DNA of 64,000 nucleotides, from the NCBI RefSeq assembly GCF_000150275.1, contig NW_002060968.1, positions 720,244 through 784,243 of the forward strand, read 5' to 3'. Source of the stretch: Trichoplax adhaerens (Eukaryota > Placozoa > Uniplacotomia > Trichoplacea > Trichoplacidae). Within the stretch, counting starts at the first letter, position 1. Every line of letters begins with the position of its first letter. The notes under the pieces were generated by a model. That model had not been told where the DNA came from, ran no database searches, and saw nothing but the letters and a program-made list of their open reading frames with translations. Made by a program: the position numbers and the translations under genes. Positions 1-13,605 of the stretch are shown here, in pieces.

Positions 1-3000
1 ATTTGTTGAAGACAATCTAATATATAAATACGTATAGAGAAAATAATAAGTCATTTCGGGATATTAATTAGTGCTTTTGTAGAATAATAGGAAAATTGAC
101 GAGCTTTGGGTTCAATTTGTAATGGAAGAAATTATAAGAAAGCCAACAAACTGATGTAATTAAAATTCCATATGCCCGACAATGAATCCTTTGCGAGCAT
201 GATCAAAACGTTTCGTACACCGCGGAAGAACCTTTCTTTCTTATTATTACTTTATTAACCATAGAATAGATACTATCAAATTCTGGCTAATATTTTTGTG
301 TATAATACTAATACTAATATTTTTGTATATAATACAATATTAAAATGACTTTAATACAATGTAAAACCAACAGGGATTCTAAATTAGATATAAAGAACTT
401 CTAACATTTTCTTAAAATTGAGTCAAACTGATACGAAAGAATTTAAATTTCAGATAAAAGAGAGATGCAAACATTTATGTATTCCTGAATCTTAGTTCAT
501 AGTCTATAGTAAATTTCATAGATGATTAACGATAGATTACAACGTTAGTTTGGAATTATAACTCGTAAACGTGATTATTAGTACCTTCCAGCTAGTCAAT
601 GATAAATAAAAAAATTTTATATCGCCTATTTGTTAATAAAAGCAATAAAGTCATCAAAATATCACAAAAGTAAATATTGCTGTATGCTATGCTAATAATC
701 ACAGTGTTGATATCGGAAACAGAAGGCCTTATTATGTTTGTTCACTATCTGCATTTAATTGATTACGATTACAAACACATAATTTAGCTTAGAATTAACA
801 CGCAACGTTCTACAAAATTTAAAGTATTTTCCTTATTCACGAATAGTAATAGAAGATTTATAAGCACGCAAGTTATCGATAGCAAATTTCATCTAGACTT
901 TCATTTCTTGCATAAACGAATTAATAGCGAAGAAATGAAGTACAGTCAAGGCGCTAAGTTTGAAAACAATTAATGCTGTACTTGATATTAGGACGGAAAT
1001 CAAAAAATAGTTAAATACTCTAGGATAGCCAACTTCGCACTACTGATTAAATAAGCTGAAAAGTAATAACTTTATGAAGAATATGGAAATATATTGTCTA
1101 CAGTTGAAAGTGCAACATGCCGATCAACGAGAGAAAAACAATGAAAATTGTTGACGCATTAATATGAAACCGTAACAATACACTAAATATTCTAGAAATT
1201 GAAAATAAGGTTAATAGATTTCAATGACGTCCAATAAAGGAACAGAAACGGTATGTATTTTTTTAGGAATTATGTACAAACAACGTGCAATAGTCAACTA
1301 GTCAATAACAATAATTAATTAAATCCGTAGTTAGGGTGGGCCCAACTAGTAATCAGTCTGGAATTGAAATATTATTGTTCTATAACCTCAGCAAACATAA
1401 TTAACTGTTCTTTATGTTGAAAATATAGCAAAATTCAGAAGAGGCAATAAAAAATTCATTCACTTTGGATACGGCAATAATTTCTATTGCGTATGTTAAA
1501 CTAATATTAATTGAAGACCGGAACCTTTAAATTTAATATATAGATAATAACCAGTGTTTGAAGTGCTTAGATTAGGATTACTGTCATTATTCATATAACA
1601 TCTTGGTTGAGTTTAGTAAAATTAATTAATCGTATATGTGCCTTTAAATTCGTGAATGTAAAAAATGAATGTGTAAATAAGATTTGCATCTTCAAGAAGA
1701 GCCTGTGAAGTTTCATCTTTATGAATAGAATATTTCATTGAAGTATATTAGTTTTTTTAATATTCAAAAAGATTAGATTTGTACTAGCCACTTTTACGTA
1801 ACTGAGTTATTAAGAGGAATCAGAGAAGAAACTAATATTTTATATATAAAAATGAACTGAGATGCAAGAACTTTTCGAATACGGTATGATCGAAGTCTCA
1901 TCCTTACGAATGAAAATTTATGTTACATTGCTAAAATATTTATCGATTTAAGCCAATTATATTGACTGCAATTCCTATTAATTTTTAAATTTAGCAATGA
2001 TACAATCAATTCTTTATAATATATGGTACGGCAGTCTCTATAGATTGATATGATTCAGTATATTACATGTTCAGCTTGACATGGTTTTTTAAGTCGCTAA
2101 ACAAAATACTGCACTATGTTTAATGTTATTTTCAAGTCTCTAACGACTGAAACTGTCACCCAGTAACTACGGCTATAAATTCCTACTGAATTTAATCATG
2201 ATTAAGCGTACCTCTTTCTTCCTTTTATATCATGCTCGAATAAATATCGTATGGATTTATGGGATTAACGTATGCCTACTGCTATAATATGATCATTGTG
2301 ACCAACTAAATTACAGCCATAGCGCTTTTTGTGTAACTATTTAGGGATAAAATAATCTTTACGTAATTATGCAAAGTGAAGATGTTTCATGATGTGGGTA
2401 AAAATTTGCATGATTATTACATAATATAAATTTCAAAGTTAATATCTAGTTTGACTTGTGAAACCAGTCTTGTGTGTCTGGGAAACGGCTCCTAAGAGAA
2501 CATGGCCCCTAAATTTATTTTCTTTATAACTTAAATGTAATCTTCGAGCTATTCCCATTTTCCACAATTCTCAAGCAAAATAAATAAATCATATTTTTCA
2601 ATTACTCGAAACAAACACTCCCTGAAATAGTTTTCTGAGCTATGATTAAAATGCAGTAAAATCAGATTAGACCGATAGAATCACTTGGAAACTATCATGA
2701 TTTCTTTCCACATTTTTGTCAATAGTAAAGAATCGAATTTGTTGACTAAAACTTTATTAGACTGACAAGCAGTCACATTATATATGTTTATGGCAAAGAT
2801 TATCAAAGACTATACGGATATATTGCAGTTTTTGATAAAGAAAACTAATCCCTAGAATAAAAAAATTTAAGAAGAAGTCGAAGCTTTCGCGATGTTATTG
2901 TCATACTGTTTTTTTCTTGACACTTTTTCACAGATTTGAAAGTTTAAATAAAAACTATAGCATTTACAGTACTGTATCTATTCCTATAATCGACATATGA

Positions 3001-5682
3001 AAGTAATCTTTCTTCTATTGGCATTGTTATATTACGTAAAGCCGTAAATTTACGATAAATACTTTAATTAAAAATTTCTTAAGAACTGAGCTCTCAAGAT
3101 GGGTATTAGCCTCTGTTTTTGATCTTGATGTCATGGAATTCCTATTACGGAAAGTGCTGGCATTTTCATAACGGATTTTGGGAGTATTATCAGAGAATTA
3201 AGCCCAAAATCTCATAACTGCGAATAATGACTTCATGTATAATTTAGTGCAGCGGTATGATTAAATTGGCTTTTATAAATATGAAAACCCCTTAGCCTCA
3301 ATATTAATTTATTATCGTATCAGTCGAACTATTGCACCAACCATAATTCAGTTTCTACAGTTCATATACTATATGCCTGCTATTCCCATAAATTTCATAG
3401 TTTGTTCGGCAATTCCGTAATGAAGGTTAAAAATACATTTAAATGGACAATTGGCGTACTGGTACTTATAATTAGCATAGTTATCTAACTGGCACCAGGC
3501 AATTTTACTTTTCGGTTAAGTGAACAGAAGAAACGAATCCTATTGCACTGTTTCAGAACTTTTCCCAATACCTAACTAATCATATAATGATATTACCAAT
3601 ACACTTAAATTTGAATTTTTTAATTTGAATTATTGAAATTATGGCATTTTACGAGTACATTATCTATAACAGTTTTGAATAAAGAATTCAAGTGAAGCAA
3701 CTTGCTGTCTTTAAAGATTTAAATGAAGTAGTATACAGATTTGGAAGTTAATAGATAGTACCGTATTCATCCAGACATTTATCTAGCCCATTATGTGTTT
3801 ATAAGAAAATTTGAGGTTCCATATTGTAAATTTCTCCAAGTAAATTACTCGTAGTAAAGGTTACCGCATTAGCTTAATTACTTTTCCAGCTACTTAAAAT
3901 TCCACCAATTTAACCTGGACCATTTTTTTAGCTATCTAAATTTTACAATTTAATTGTTCTAGAGTCTAGTTCGAATAAAATTTGATTGTTTAAATGACTG
4001 CCACAATGCTATTGAAATATAGAATCAGGTTAAATCAAAGGCTCAATAACAGACCATATCTAATTTGATTTTTATAGAAGCAAAAAGTTCGATATAAAAA
4101 ATTCTGATATTATCGAAAAATTTTTCAAATTCAGTATTCCGGTACTAATATTGTGATAAGTGTTCAGTTCTTGAAACATTTTATATAATTCGTTATTCAT
4201 TCTATGGATGACTTTTACTGAATATATTTTATAAGACAGCATGAAATTACTTCGGATGAGAGTATGATTTACTGGAGTAACTGAAGATTGACATTTTTAA
4301 GCAGTTTCTATTAGAGTATAGAATCTAGAAAAATCTTCTTAAAAGTACATTCATTATTAAAAGTATTAGTACTGTAACGATAAAGAGAATTTGAGAATGT
4401 ATTTAATATTTGGAACCATGAAAATTAAAATAACTAAAAAAAATAATCTGTAGACTGTAAAAAATACTTTGTAGAAAGGACTGATTATAATTATCAATAC
4501 AACTCTGATTAATTGGATATGAAAGCAATTAGAACGGTCTTGAAAAATTCTCTGTAAATATTGGTAGTGATACATGATCATGCATCAATAAATATATAGG
4601 CTCGCGAGGATAAATAGAATTTTTTATAGACTATAGGCTCATCAAAAAAATACGATATATAAGTAATGACTAGAAAGGTCACAGTTTTTCCAGTAGCTGA
4701 TGCAATATTAATTTCGTGTCCGTCAAGCTGCAAGAGACCAATCATACATGCATCATCATACTATTCTCTAGTTGGAATTTTTAGCGTTGCATTCTAGTTT
4801 ACTGATCTATCTAAGAATTTGTGGGTGAGATTATTTATTGTTATGATGAATAGGTTAACTTATTTCAATAACATCGTCTATAAGATATATATGATTTCTG
4901 AATTCTTGTCAATTAAAGTTAGGCCAACAAAGGAAAAATTTTCCATTGTTTTTATATAGCAGCGTTAATATCTTCCTTTATCAGGTGATCTTTATTTTAA
5001 GGAATTAATGACTAAACCAGTCAGGCATAATACTTTTCTTCTCAATGTACGAATAAACTTTTAAAATAGAATAAAATTGATTCTTCTTTTTAACTGCGAA
5101 TCTGGATTACTAGTAATGTCTAGTTGTCATCATTCAAGTATTTTAAAAGACATCAAGCTGTTGTCAAAAGAGCAACTTTTTTCAAATCAGAAAAGAAATC
5201 AATTTATTTGTAACTGAGTAATGTAGTAGAAATTATAAATACATTTCCATTACTGATTTGGTGAAATTTAAGAATCTGCAAAGTATACTTTAATTTTCGA
5301 GTCGTAATATAATTTCAAAGATAGGATATCCTCGCTTCTAGTAGTTGGTTGGAATTTGGATCAATTCTAATTCTGTACTGATTTATATAAAATGATAGTA
5401 TTGCTAATGAATTTGTATATGTAAGGAAAATAGAGCAAATTGACTATATAATTCAATTTATTATCTGGTAACATTCTAGGTACTATACAAATGAAATTAC
5501 TTATGATTCTACTATAATGGTACTGATTTAGCAACATGACCCGTCAAGTCTATAGCATAGACGAAAAAATTTGATTTAACCAAGTCGTAACGTTTATTTA
5601 ACCAGTTTTATGAATACCAGGTGATGATGAAGCAGTTGTTGACAATTTAATAGTACTGTATGAATATTTAGTTTAGGATCAT
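1..5682. other. AT-rich region, no gene recognised
   Basis: I see no convincing coding exon, RNA gene or clear repeat here on either strand. Open frames are short (the longest is about 70 codons), low in complexity and rich in Ile, Leu, Phe and Tyr, as expected by chance at this base composition. Genes made of very small exons, like the one at 20.9-28.8 kb, could be missed by eye. Confidence 0.5.
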
Positions 5683-6312
5683 TGTCACAAAACAGCTTTG
5701 CAACAAGATAACGTAATCTACGATCAATAAGTCAATTCCTTGAACCACGTATCAAGGAACGATATCTGCACTATCACAGGCACTTTTGCTCTACTAGCAG
5801 ACTACACAAAGACTTAAACGCCTCGTATTTTACGTTAAACACTAAGTTTGAGAATTCTCTTTATTTCACGATATACTGCATTTATATACTATTCCTTAAT
5901 AGTTCATGAGTCATAGTTAGTACGATTAACTTTGGAATCATTTACTGAATTAGATATTAATTTTAGCTACTGCTCCCTTAATGCAGACAACAATATTTAC
6001 CAATATAGACATGTAATGACTAATACAGAATAGTCAGATTACGATATGTCCTATCACGGAACATTTCCATGATAATTTACAATCTACCATAAGTAAGTTA
6101 CAATCACAATGATTGGAACTGTAAGTAGATGATTTGCATTCCCTATTATAACTATTAATTTCAGTATGTGTATAAGTGTCACTGAGATAAAAAGTCAGAG
6201 CTATATTAAAACACAGTATATCCAAATTAGAAGTCAACTAAATAAGGATAGTCTAACAGAATTATCCTAACATAGTTATTTCTACACTAATACAGTATAT
6301 AATACTGTAACA
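5683..6312 (+). mobile_element. Solo LTR, family 1, copy A
   Basis: This 630-bp copy starts TGTCACAAAACAGC and ends CTGTAACA. It aligns along its whole length with copies at 11714, 54414 and 62200. TG...CA termini, together with 5-bp target-site duplications on other copies, are the hallmarks of an LTR. No internal retrotransposon domain flanks it, so it is a solo LTR. Its own flanks (atcat / attac) do not match, so the duplication has decayed or the site has been rearranged. A 67-codon antisense frame inside recurs in the other copies and is explained by the repeat, not by a gene. Confidence 0.8.
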
Positions 6313-6590
6313 ATTACCTATAGCCTTTCATGAATTTCCACTCTTCGTTACTCATAAAATTTTTCTAGCTATTATTAGTTGAGTATTACAGCAGCTCTTG
6401 TCTTTTAAATTCAGACATTTCCATACAATAAGCAAAACGAAAAATATCTGACAAACCAAGATGTTGTGTTTTCTTAATAATTTTTATGAATTCTAGGAGA
6501 TGAGGAGGCGATTGGAAAAAACTTCATGATATGAATATTTAATTTAACATTACGATACTCTTATTAATAAATCTCTACACTTGATCGCTC
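6313..6590. other. AT-rich spacer
   Basis: No gene or repeat is recognised between LTR copy A and the tandem repeat that begins near 6595. Confidence 0.4.
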
Positions 6591-6594
6591 ATAA

Positions 6595-6965
6595 AATTGT
6601 TCTAGCTTAATTTATGTACAAATGCAGCGATGAGAAATCAAACAGTTGAAAGCTATTAGATGATAATTCATTTCCAACTTAATCAAACAAAATATCCATA
6701 GCCCAATTTATGTACAATTTCAGCGATAAAAAATCTACCGTATGATTGCTATTATTTAATGATTAATTTCCATACCTCAACCAAATAGAAATTACTTTTT
6801 AGTTTAACTTATCTACGAATAACTTAATGAGAAATCTAATGGATGATTGCTAATAGTTGATGATTAATTTCCCTACTTAATTAAACAGAAACTAATTCTA
6901 GCTTTATTTATGCACGAATACAGCGATAAAAAATTTTACGAATACTATTAGTTGATGATTAGTAC
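6595..6965. repeat. Degenerate ~98-bp tandem repeat, about 4 copies
   Basis: The motif TTTATGTACAAATGCAGCGAT, with variants, recurs near 6608, 6702, 6804 and 6905. Each copy is followed by a related stretch containing GATGATTAATTTCC. Spacing is about 95-100 bp. The copies are well diverged, so this is an old local array with no splice-like pattern. Confidence 0.6.
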
Positions 6966-9650
6966 GATAGCTCTTGACAGTAAAATTCTAATATTTTCGC
7001 CTTATAAGTCGAATAATACTAGTGTAAGTAGCTTGATTTGAAATTGAGTTCTACTTTTGACTTTTGATCAGTAGAAGAAAATAATTATAACCGTAAATGA
7101 AATAAAATAGCGACTAGCGTGTTGACTTTCAATCCCTAACTGAAATAAACACCTTGAATAATGAACGAAATAGCAACAATGACTTCATCCGCTCATTTGC
7201 TAATTATTAACGACTAGTATTTGATATTGCGTAGGACTACAATGAAGATTAAGATGGTGCTGCATTTATTAAAGTAAATAAATAAACATTAATTTAATAA
7301 TGATTTTATATCGATTGGTTTTATGTCAAGTCGATGTAGAAATTAGCTTTCTACGGTTGTATGACATTTAAAATAGAAATGTACCTGAACGCTTAATGAC
7401 TGTTGTTGATCGAAAATTTAACATTTTTGCTTATGGTGTTCATAGCATCATCAAAGTTTACTAGAGTTTAGGTCAAGACATTAAGAGATGAGAAATGTAA
7501 ATATTCAAAGGTAATTATATAAGTGCAAACCCTCAAATATAACTGCAGTTAGTGAAAGTTTACGCAGTTAGATCTCTGCAGTAATAGTTGATCATTTCCT
7601 TTGTTATTGCATTCCAAAATTGAGAAATTTAAATGTTCAAAGGCCGGTATATAAGTGTAAGCCATCCAAGTACGGTTGCAAGTAGTATAATGGAGCACAT
7701 CTATACTATTACGGCACTGCAAAGATGTTCTAAGTACCGAATAAACTGTCAGGCTATGTTTAATTTAGGTTATATAGATCAGGCATGTAGTTTATTTTGC
7801 CTAATTTATAACTCATGAAATCAGTGTGTTAATGTTGGCTAAATTATGTCTTAAGCAATGAGACAAACTACTATCAGCAAGAAGAATAGTTATCTATATC
7901 TATCTTTTATAGATGGTCTCTTTAATTTATCCGAATTAATGGTAGTAAATTAACCATCTGCATACACACTAGAACTTTCATTTATGATTCTATTGTCCTT
8001 GCCCCTTTTTACGTTGATAGGGAAATGGCTAACTATGACGTAGAGTTTCGTCCTTAAAATTATCTTACAATAATGATTCAAGATTAGTCAATTTTGTTTA
8101 ATTTGTTAAGATGAACCAGGAAATCAGTCCCCAAATTTATCCAATACCATTATATATTCAGTGCGTAAAATATATTTATGGTCTGATAATTTCCGATATT
8201 GAAAACTGAGACTAAGAAACGACAAAATGTAAAAGTTACAGAATTTGATTTATAGCTGCTCATTAATATCATTCCTAACATTCTTAGAACTTTTAATTCC
8301 AATTAAAGAAACTTAGCCCTCTACTATTGGATTTACTTTAATCAATACCGGTAGCAGATATCGTATGACATGAGCTTTCTATCATTGAAGGTGGCTTTAG
8401 GAACTACAGTACAATAATGGTGTTGGATAATCTAAAAGAACAAACAGCACGATTTTCATCAGTTATTACAGGGTGTTATTGATATTGATTTAGTAAAAGG
8501 ATGATCTTTATGTCGATACAAGACGTTGATAATTTCGAGCTTGAGTATTTCTTAAAAATAGGATAAGATTGATAAACTATTACGGTTTCTAGCACACAGT
8601 AGATGTTTAAGGAATGAATAATTTTAATAATTTCCTGAACGCTACATTTTGTTCAGTAATTTTGTTCGTCGAAGTCAATTACGTAATTATGATTTGCAAT
8701 ACCATTAAGAGAGCTCTATCATGAATTTTTGAAAAGGAAAGCTTCTACATATATTTGGATAAATTTAAGACGCTTAAATATAGTGAATTAGTATTTTAAT
8801 TAAGTAATAAAATTTCTTACCAAAGTACTTCAATTTAATTATGTCGAAATGGCATGAACTTTGATGGTCCAGAAGACTTTGAGTACGTTTTGCATAAGAA
8901 AATCAATATTATTGAACATAGCTTGATCTATCGGAAGGATTCATGATTCTTATTATATCCGGTGATTTTATGGCATGACATTCAGAAATACTTCATCTGT
9001 CAGTAATTGAAACAGCAAAGAATAAATAGCAAAATATCAGAAAGTACCTTTTTGTATGCAGAAAACATTGGGAAATTAACATGACTAATAACACTTTCCG
9101 GCTATATGACAGCTACGAACAGTGAGTGCTTTTCCAATAATAGATTAAAATTTTTCTGAATAAGATAAATCCAGTCCACTAATTTATTAAACGATCTAAA
9201 TTAATTTATATATCAAATTAAGCGATACATTCGCTCTTGTTTATGATTCTAGTGCTAAGTATCAACCATCTTTACAGACGATAATACACATGATTAAGGA
9301 CGAGATAACCATTTAAGGCAGTCAATGAAGGCATTCTCCCAAATTAATTAAATCAATTCCTTTGTTGTTATTACCAAGAACGAACCTACTATCATCAGTA
9401 TTGGCCATTAAAACTGCTTTTCGTTTAGATTGACAGTGACTGTCAGTGCAATTAGGTTAGTTGATACTTTTACTATTCTATTCATTTAAGTTATAATGAT
9501 ATTGGTACCATATTCTGTTGGTTGTTCTTGAAGTGAGATAAATTGAATTTTTGTTGTTTGCTTACCAGCAGGTATTGAAAGATTTAATATTCAACAAAGT
9601 AAGCTATTCAATAAAATTAGCTGATTTGGAGGGGGGATATTGCTACAGAT
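6966..9650. other. AT-rich region, no gene recognised
   Basis: No gene is supported. One short diverged pair stands out: a GAGAAAT(G/T)TAAAT(A/G)TTCAAAGG motif near 7488 and again near 7621, each followed by a tATATAAGTG stretch. The pair lies about 132 bp apart and probably records a small local duplication. Confidence 0.4.
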
Positions 9651-11400
9651 TTAAATTTCTCGAAACGGACTATTTAAGCAAAGCCAAGCTAGCACGTATG
9701 ATTTGAGTTTCTGCTTATTCTAAGTTATGGAGCATATTGTAAATCTGATTTCAGATTTTAATTTTCTGGAACAAACTCACTACTTCAGAGTATTAAATAT
9801 TGAGGACAGGTCATGATTAATAATAATAAGATAGAGCACATGCTTGAAATTAACTCTCGATCATGATTGGCCGAACAGACTGTTTAATTTAAGATCCATA
9901 AATATAGAGTACAGTGCAAGACTTTGTTATAAAAACAGAGTACATGCCATGAATTTGTTCTTGATCATTACTCGCTGAAATAGACCGTCTAAATTAAGAT
10001 CCTTAAATATAGCGCACAGTGCTTCTGCTTTATAATAAAATATAGTACTTGCCACGAATTTGCTCTCGATCACCATTTGCCGACATAGACTGTCTAATTG
10101 ATATCTTTAATTATAGAATGCGCTACTATACTGTGCAATAAAATAAAGTATTTGCTACGAATTTACTCTTGATCATCTTCGACAGAAACAAACTGTTTAA
10201 TCGAAGAGCCGTAATTATAAAGTTCAGTACAGTACTTTTACTTTATAAAATAGTGAATCACTTTCTATTTATTCTTGATCCTTACTCGCCGAAATAGACT
10301 GTCTAGTTAAGATTTTTAAATATGGAGCACAGTACTATTCTTTGCAATAATATCTAGTACTTGCTACTCATTTTTTTCTCCATCAATTTTCGCCAAAGTA
10401 AAACATTTAATAAAGTCGCTAAATTATTATCCACTACAGTACTATACTTCTCGATAAATTAGAGTACTTTTTACGAATTTGCCATAGATCATCAATCGTC
10501 TATAGACTGTCCAATTAAGATCCTTAAATGTTCAGTATAAATATATAGTTTGTATTAAAACAGAGTGGGCGCTTGCTGTAAATCTAGTCTTGATCATTAT
10601 TCATAGAAATAGACTGTCTAATTAAGTTGTTTAAATAGTAAAATATTGAGTATACAACTATGCTTTATAGTAGAATATAATAAAACGTTCGCTACTAATT
10701 TACTCGTGATCTTCATTCACCGAAATAGACTGTCTAATTAAGATCTTTAAATGTAGAGTACGGGCTTTGCTATGAGTTTGGTCATTATCATCTTTCCCTA
10801 AGTTTGATTGTCTAATTAAGTTCCTTAAATATAGAATACTGTCCTATGCTTGGTAATAAAATAGAGTTGTGCATTGATTCTTAATCATTATTTGCCGAAA
10901 AAGACCTAATAATTAAGTTCATTAATTATAGAGTAGATTACTTGCCACACATTTGCTGGAGATCATTATTCACCGAAACAGACTGTTTTAGTTAAATCAT
11001 TGAATAAGAATACTAAACATTACTACCGCCACTGAGTAATAAAATAAAGTATTTGTTATAGATTTACTCTTGATTGCATCGTTCACCGAAACGAAATTTT
11101 TAGAGATGTTGAAATAACAAGTACAGTGCTATGGTTTGTAGTAAAATAGAGTACTAACTACTAATTTTTTATTGTTCTCGATTCGCTGAAAAAGACTTAC
11201 TCATCGAAACTGTTTAATACAATTCAGCAAGTAATAAAATATGGTGCATGTTATTATAAATTTTCTTTATATCTTCACTAATTTCCCTCAAACAGACTCT
11301 TGTAGTTGAGACTAGAAACTATACTATTAACTGATTTGTAATAGAAGAAAGTAACAGTTAAGAATTTGTTTTAGCACTTAATTCACTGAAAAAACGGCAT
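9650..11400. repeat. ~105-bp satellite-like tandem array, about 16 diverged copies
   Basis: A core close to GAAATAGACTGTCTAATTAA is followed by an AGATCCTTAAATATAGAG-like segment and a GAATTTGCTCTTGATCAT-like segment. The core recurs near 9868, 9980, 10080, 10288, 10602, 10717, 10891 and 10969, with weaker copies in between and out to about 11390. Spacing varies from about 78 to 118 bp. Copies differ by substitutions and indels, so the array is old. I looked for exon structure, as in the 25-28 kb array, and found no conserved GT/AG pairs. Confidence 0.75.
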
Positions 11401-11708
11401 TTACAAAATAATGTAATGTGTGCTGCATGGTATACTTTCCATCATTTGATTAGATATTTATTTTCTCTCTCTATATATATTTATACTAAATCGACATTGA
11501 AAATAATTTTAATTTTACGACACCTGATTAGGCTGAAACAACGTAAGTAATATTGTTGTTACTCTGTTAAAAACGACTGTCCTTCTATGAAGAAATTTAA
11601 ATTAAAGTAATGTCTTTGTAATATTTCATTTAAGTACTGGATTTTGATCGATACCAAGCGCTACTGACAACAGATACAACTTGGGGATTTTTTTGTCACT
11701 ATCAAATA
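11401..11708. other. AT-rich spacer, no gene
   Basis: Nothing is recognised between the end of the satellite array and the target site of LTR copy B. Confidence 0.4.
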
Positions 11709-11713
11709 AGCGT

Positions 11714-12482
11714 TGTCACAAAACAGCTTTGTAACAAGATAACGTAATGTACGATCAATAAGTCAATTCCTTGAACCACGTATCAAGGAACGATATCTGC
11801 ACTGTCCTAAACACTTTTGCTCTACTAGCAGACTACACAAAGACTTAAACGCCTCGTATTTTACATTAAACACTAAGTTTGAGAATCCACTTTATTACCC
11901 GATATACTGCATTTATATACTATTCCTCAATAGTTCATGAGTCATAGTTAGTACGATTAGCTTTGGAATCATTTACTGAATTAGATATTAATTTTAGCTA
12001 CTGCTCCCTTAATGCAGACGACAGTATTTACGAACAAAGACATCTGATGACTAATACAGAATAGTCAGATTACGATATGTTCTATCACGGAACATTTCCA
12101 TGATAATTTACAGTCTACCATAAGTAAATTACAATCACAATGATTGTAACTGTAAGCAGATGATTTGCATTCCCTATTATAACTATTAATTTCAGTATGT
12201 GTACAAGTGTCACTGTGATAAAAAGTCAGTGCTATATTAAAATACAGTATATCCAAATTAGAAGTTAACTAAATAAGGATAGTCTAACAGAATTATCCTA
12301 ACATTGATATTTCTACTGTAATACAGTATTTAACACTGTAACAAAGTGTCACTGAGATAAAAAGTCAGAGCTATATTAAAACGCAGTATGTCCAAGTTAG
12401 AAGTCAACTAAATAAGGATAGGCTAACAGAATTATCCTAACATAGATATTTCTACTCTAATACAGTACATAACACTATCACA
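11714..12482 (+). mobile_element. Solo LTR, family 1, copy B, with internal tail duplication
   Basis: It starts TGTCACAAAACAGC and ends TATCACA. It is flanked by a perfect 5-bp target-site duplication, AGCGT, at 11709-11713 and 12483-12487. It is 769 bp against 630 bp for the other copies. The extra length is a tandem duplication of the last ~135 bp: the block from the GTGTCACTG motif near 12207 to about 12344 is repeated at about 12345-12482. The two tail copies differ at several bases, so the duplication is not brand new. Confidence 0.85.
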
Positions 12483-12509
12483 AGCGTAAGTAATTGCAAA
12501 TATATAGGT

Positions 12510-13235
12510 ACTAGTGCAAACTCCCGTCGCTTTGCTGACGGTTTACGATAATGTGCTCATTTAACAGATAGTATTACCATTTGATAGACCTGTCAGACGT
12601 TCAGTAACTTTTTTCCGTTATCCGTGTACTGCATGCTGTACAAAAGTACAGTACTGTTAATTGTACGGGCGGGGCATTTGATAACGTACCCATTTGTTAA
12701 TAATTAATAGTTAGTATTACCATTCGACATTATATATATCCCGGTAATAGCCGGGCACTACAGTATATTCACAGCTATGCTTGTAGAATACTACTTTTCA
12801 ATAATGCATTCACGGATGAAACCTTATTACAGTCTTTGATAGTAATTCGGCAATTATAATATCTGCTCTACATATCCTAATGTGAAGAATAATGCTACTA
12901 TATGAATTTTTTTGATAAGCGATTACTGTGATCTTCATAAAAAGCGAATTTTTCCGGATTTGTGTTTGATATAGTTTTCGGATTCTGGGACCGGTCGGGT
13001 TTGTGTCCGATATAATTTTCCTGTTTTGGAACCGGTCGGGTTTATTTTTAATTTATGTCTGAATTATAATTTTTCTGTTTTAATTTTTGGATTTTTGTTC
13101 ATGAAAAATATCGTAAGAGTTGATTTTTGAGATTTGGACTTTTTGTTATGAATTTGANACTTTGGAATTTTATGACGTTACTTGAAGTCACATTAGGAGA
13201 TTTAGTGAGGAAAATAGAAAATAAGATGGAAATTG
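12510..13235. other. Atypical, locally GC-richer segment with short repeats, bordering the gap
   Basis: This stretch differs in texture from its surroundings. It has a diverged pair around AGTATTACCATT (near 12570 and 12712), a hairpin CCCGGTAATAGCCGGG near 12738, and a tandem repeat of about 40 bp at 12954-13080. That repeat has three copies, the last two beginning CCGGTCGGGTTT at 12991 and about 13032. There is one ambiguous base at 13158. No gene is supported; an open frame that runs into the Ns is not meaningful. Confidence 0.5.
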
Positions 13236-13285
13236 NNNNNNNNNNNNNNNNNNNNNNNNNNNNNNNNNNNNNNNNNNNNNNNNNN
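13236..13285. other. Assembly gap (50 N)
   Basis: This is a run of exactly 50 N, so the true size of the missing sequence is unknown. LTR sequence resumes abruptly on its right side. Confidence 0.99.
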
Positions 13286-13578
13286 TTTCAGAATGTGTAT
13301 AAGTGTCACTGTCATAAAAAGTCAGTACTATATTAAAATACAGTATATCCAAATTAGAGGTTAACTAAATAAGGATAGTCTAATAGAATTATCCTAACAT
13401 AGATATTTCTACTGTAATACAGTATATAACACTGTAACAAAGTGTCACTGAGATAAAAAGTCAGAGCTATATTAAAACGCAGTATGTCCAAGTTAGAAGT
13501 CAACTAAATAAGGATAGGCTAACAGAATTATCCTAACATAGATATTTCTACTCTAATACAGTACATAACACTATCACA
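13286..13578 (+). mobile_element. Family 1 LTR, copy C, right-hand part only
   Basis: The sequence emerges from the gap inside a family 1 LTR and runs to its TATCACA end. It carries the same duplicated tail as copy B. The 27 bases of unique flank that follow (AGCGAAAGTAATTGCAAA and on) nearly match those after copy B. Thus 13286-13605 is a second, slightly diverged version of 12190-12509. Confidence 0.8.
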
Positions 13579-13605
13579 AGCGAAAGTAATTGCAAATATA
13601 TAGGC

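Noticed and set aside
6034-6237. Antisense ~63-67-codon frame inside LTR copies (also 12065-12256, 54765-54956, 62552-62743)
   Set aside because: It recurs only because the LTR recurs. It has no recognisable domain, the start and end vary among copies, and LTR regulatory sequence often leaves such frames open.
13127-13336. 69-codon frame across the N gap
   Set aside because: It is open only because N codons were translated as unknown residues.
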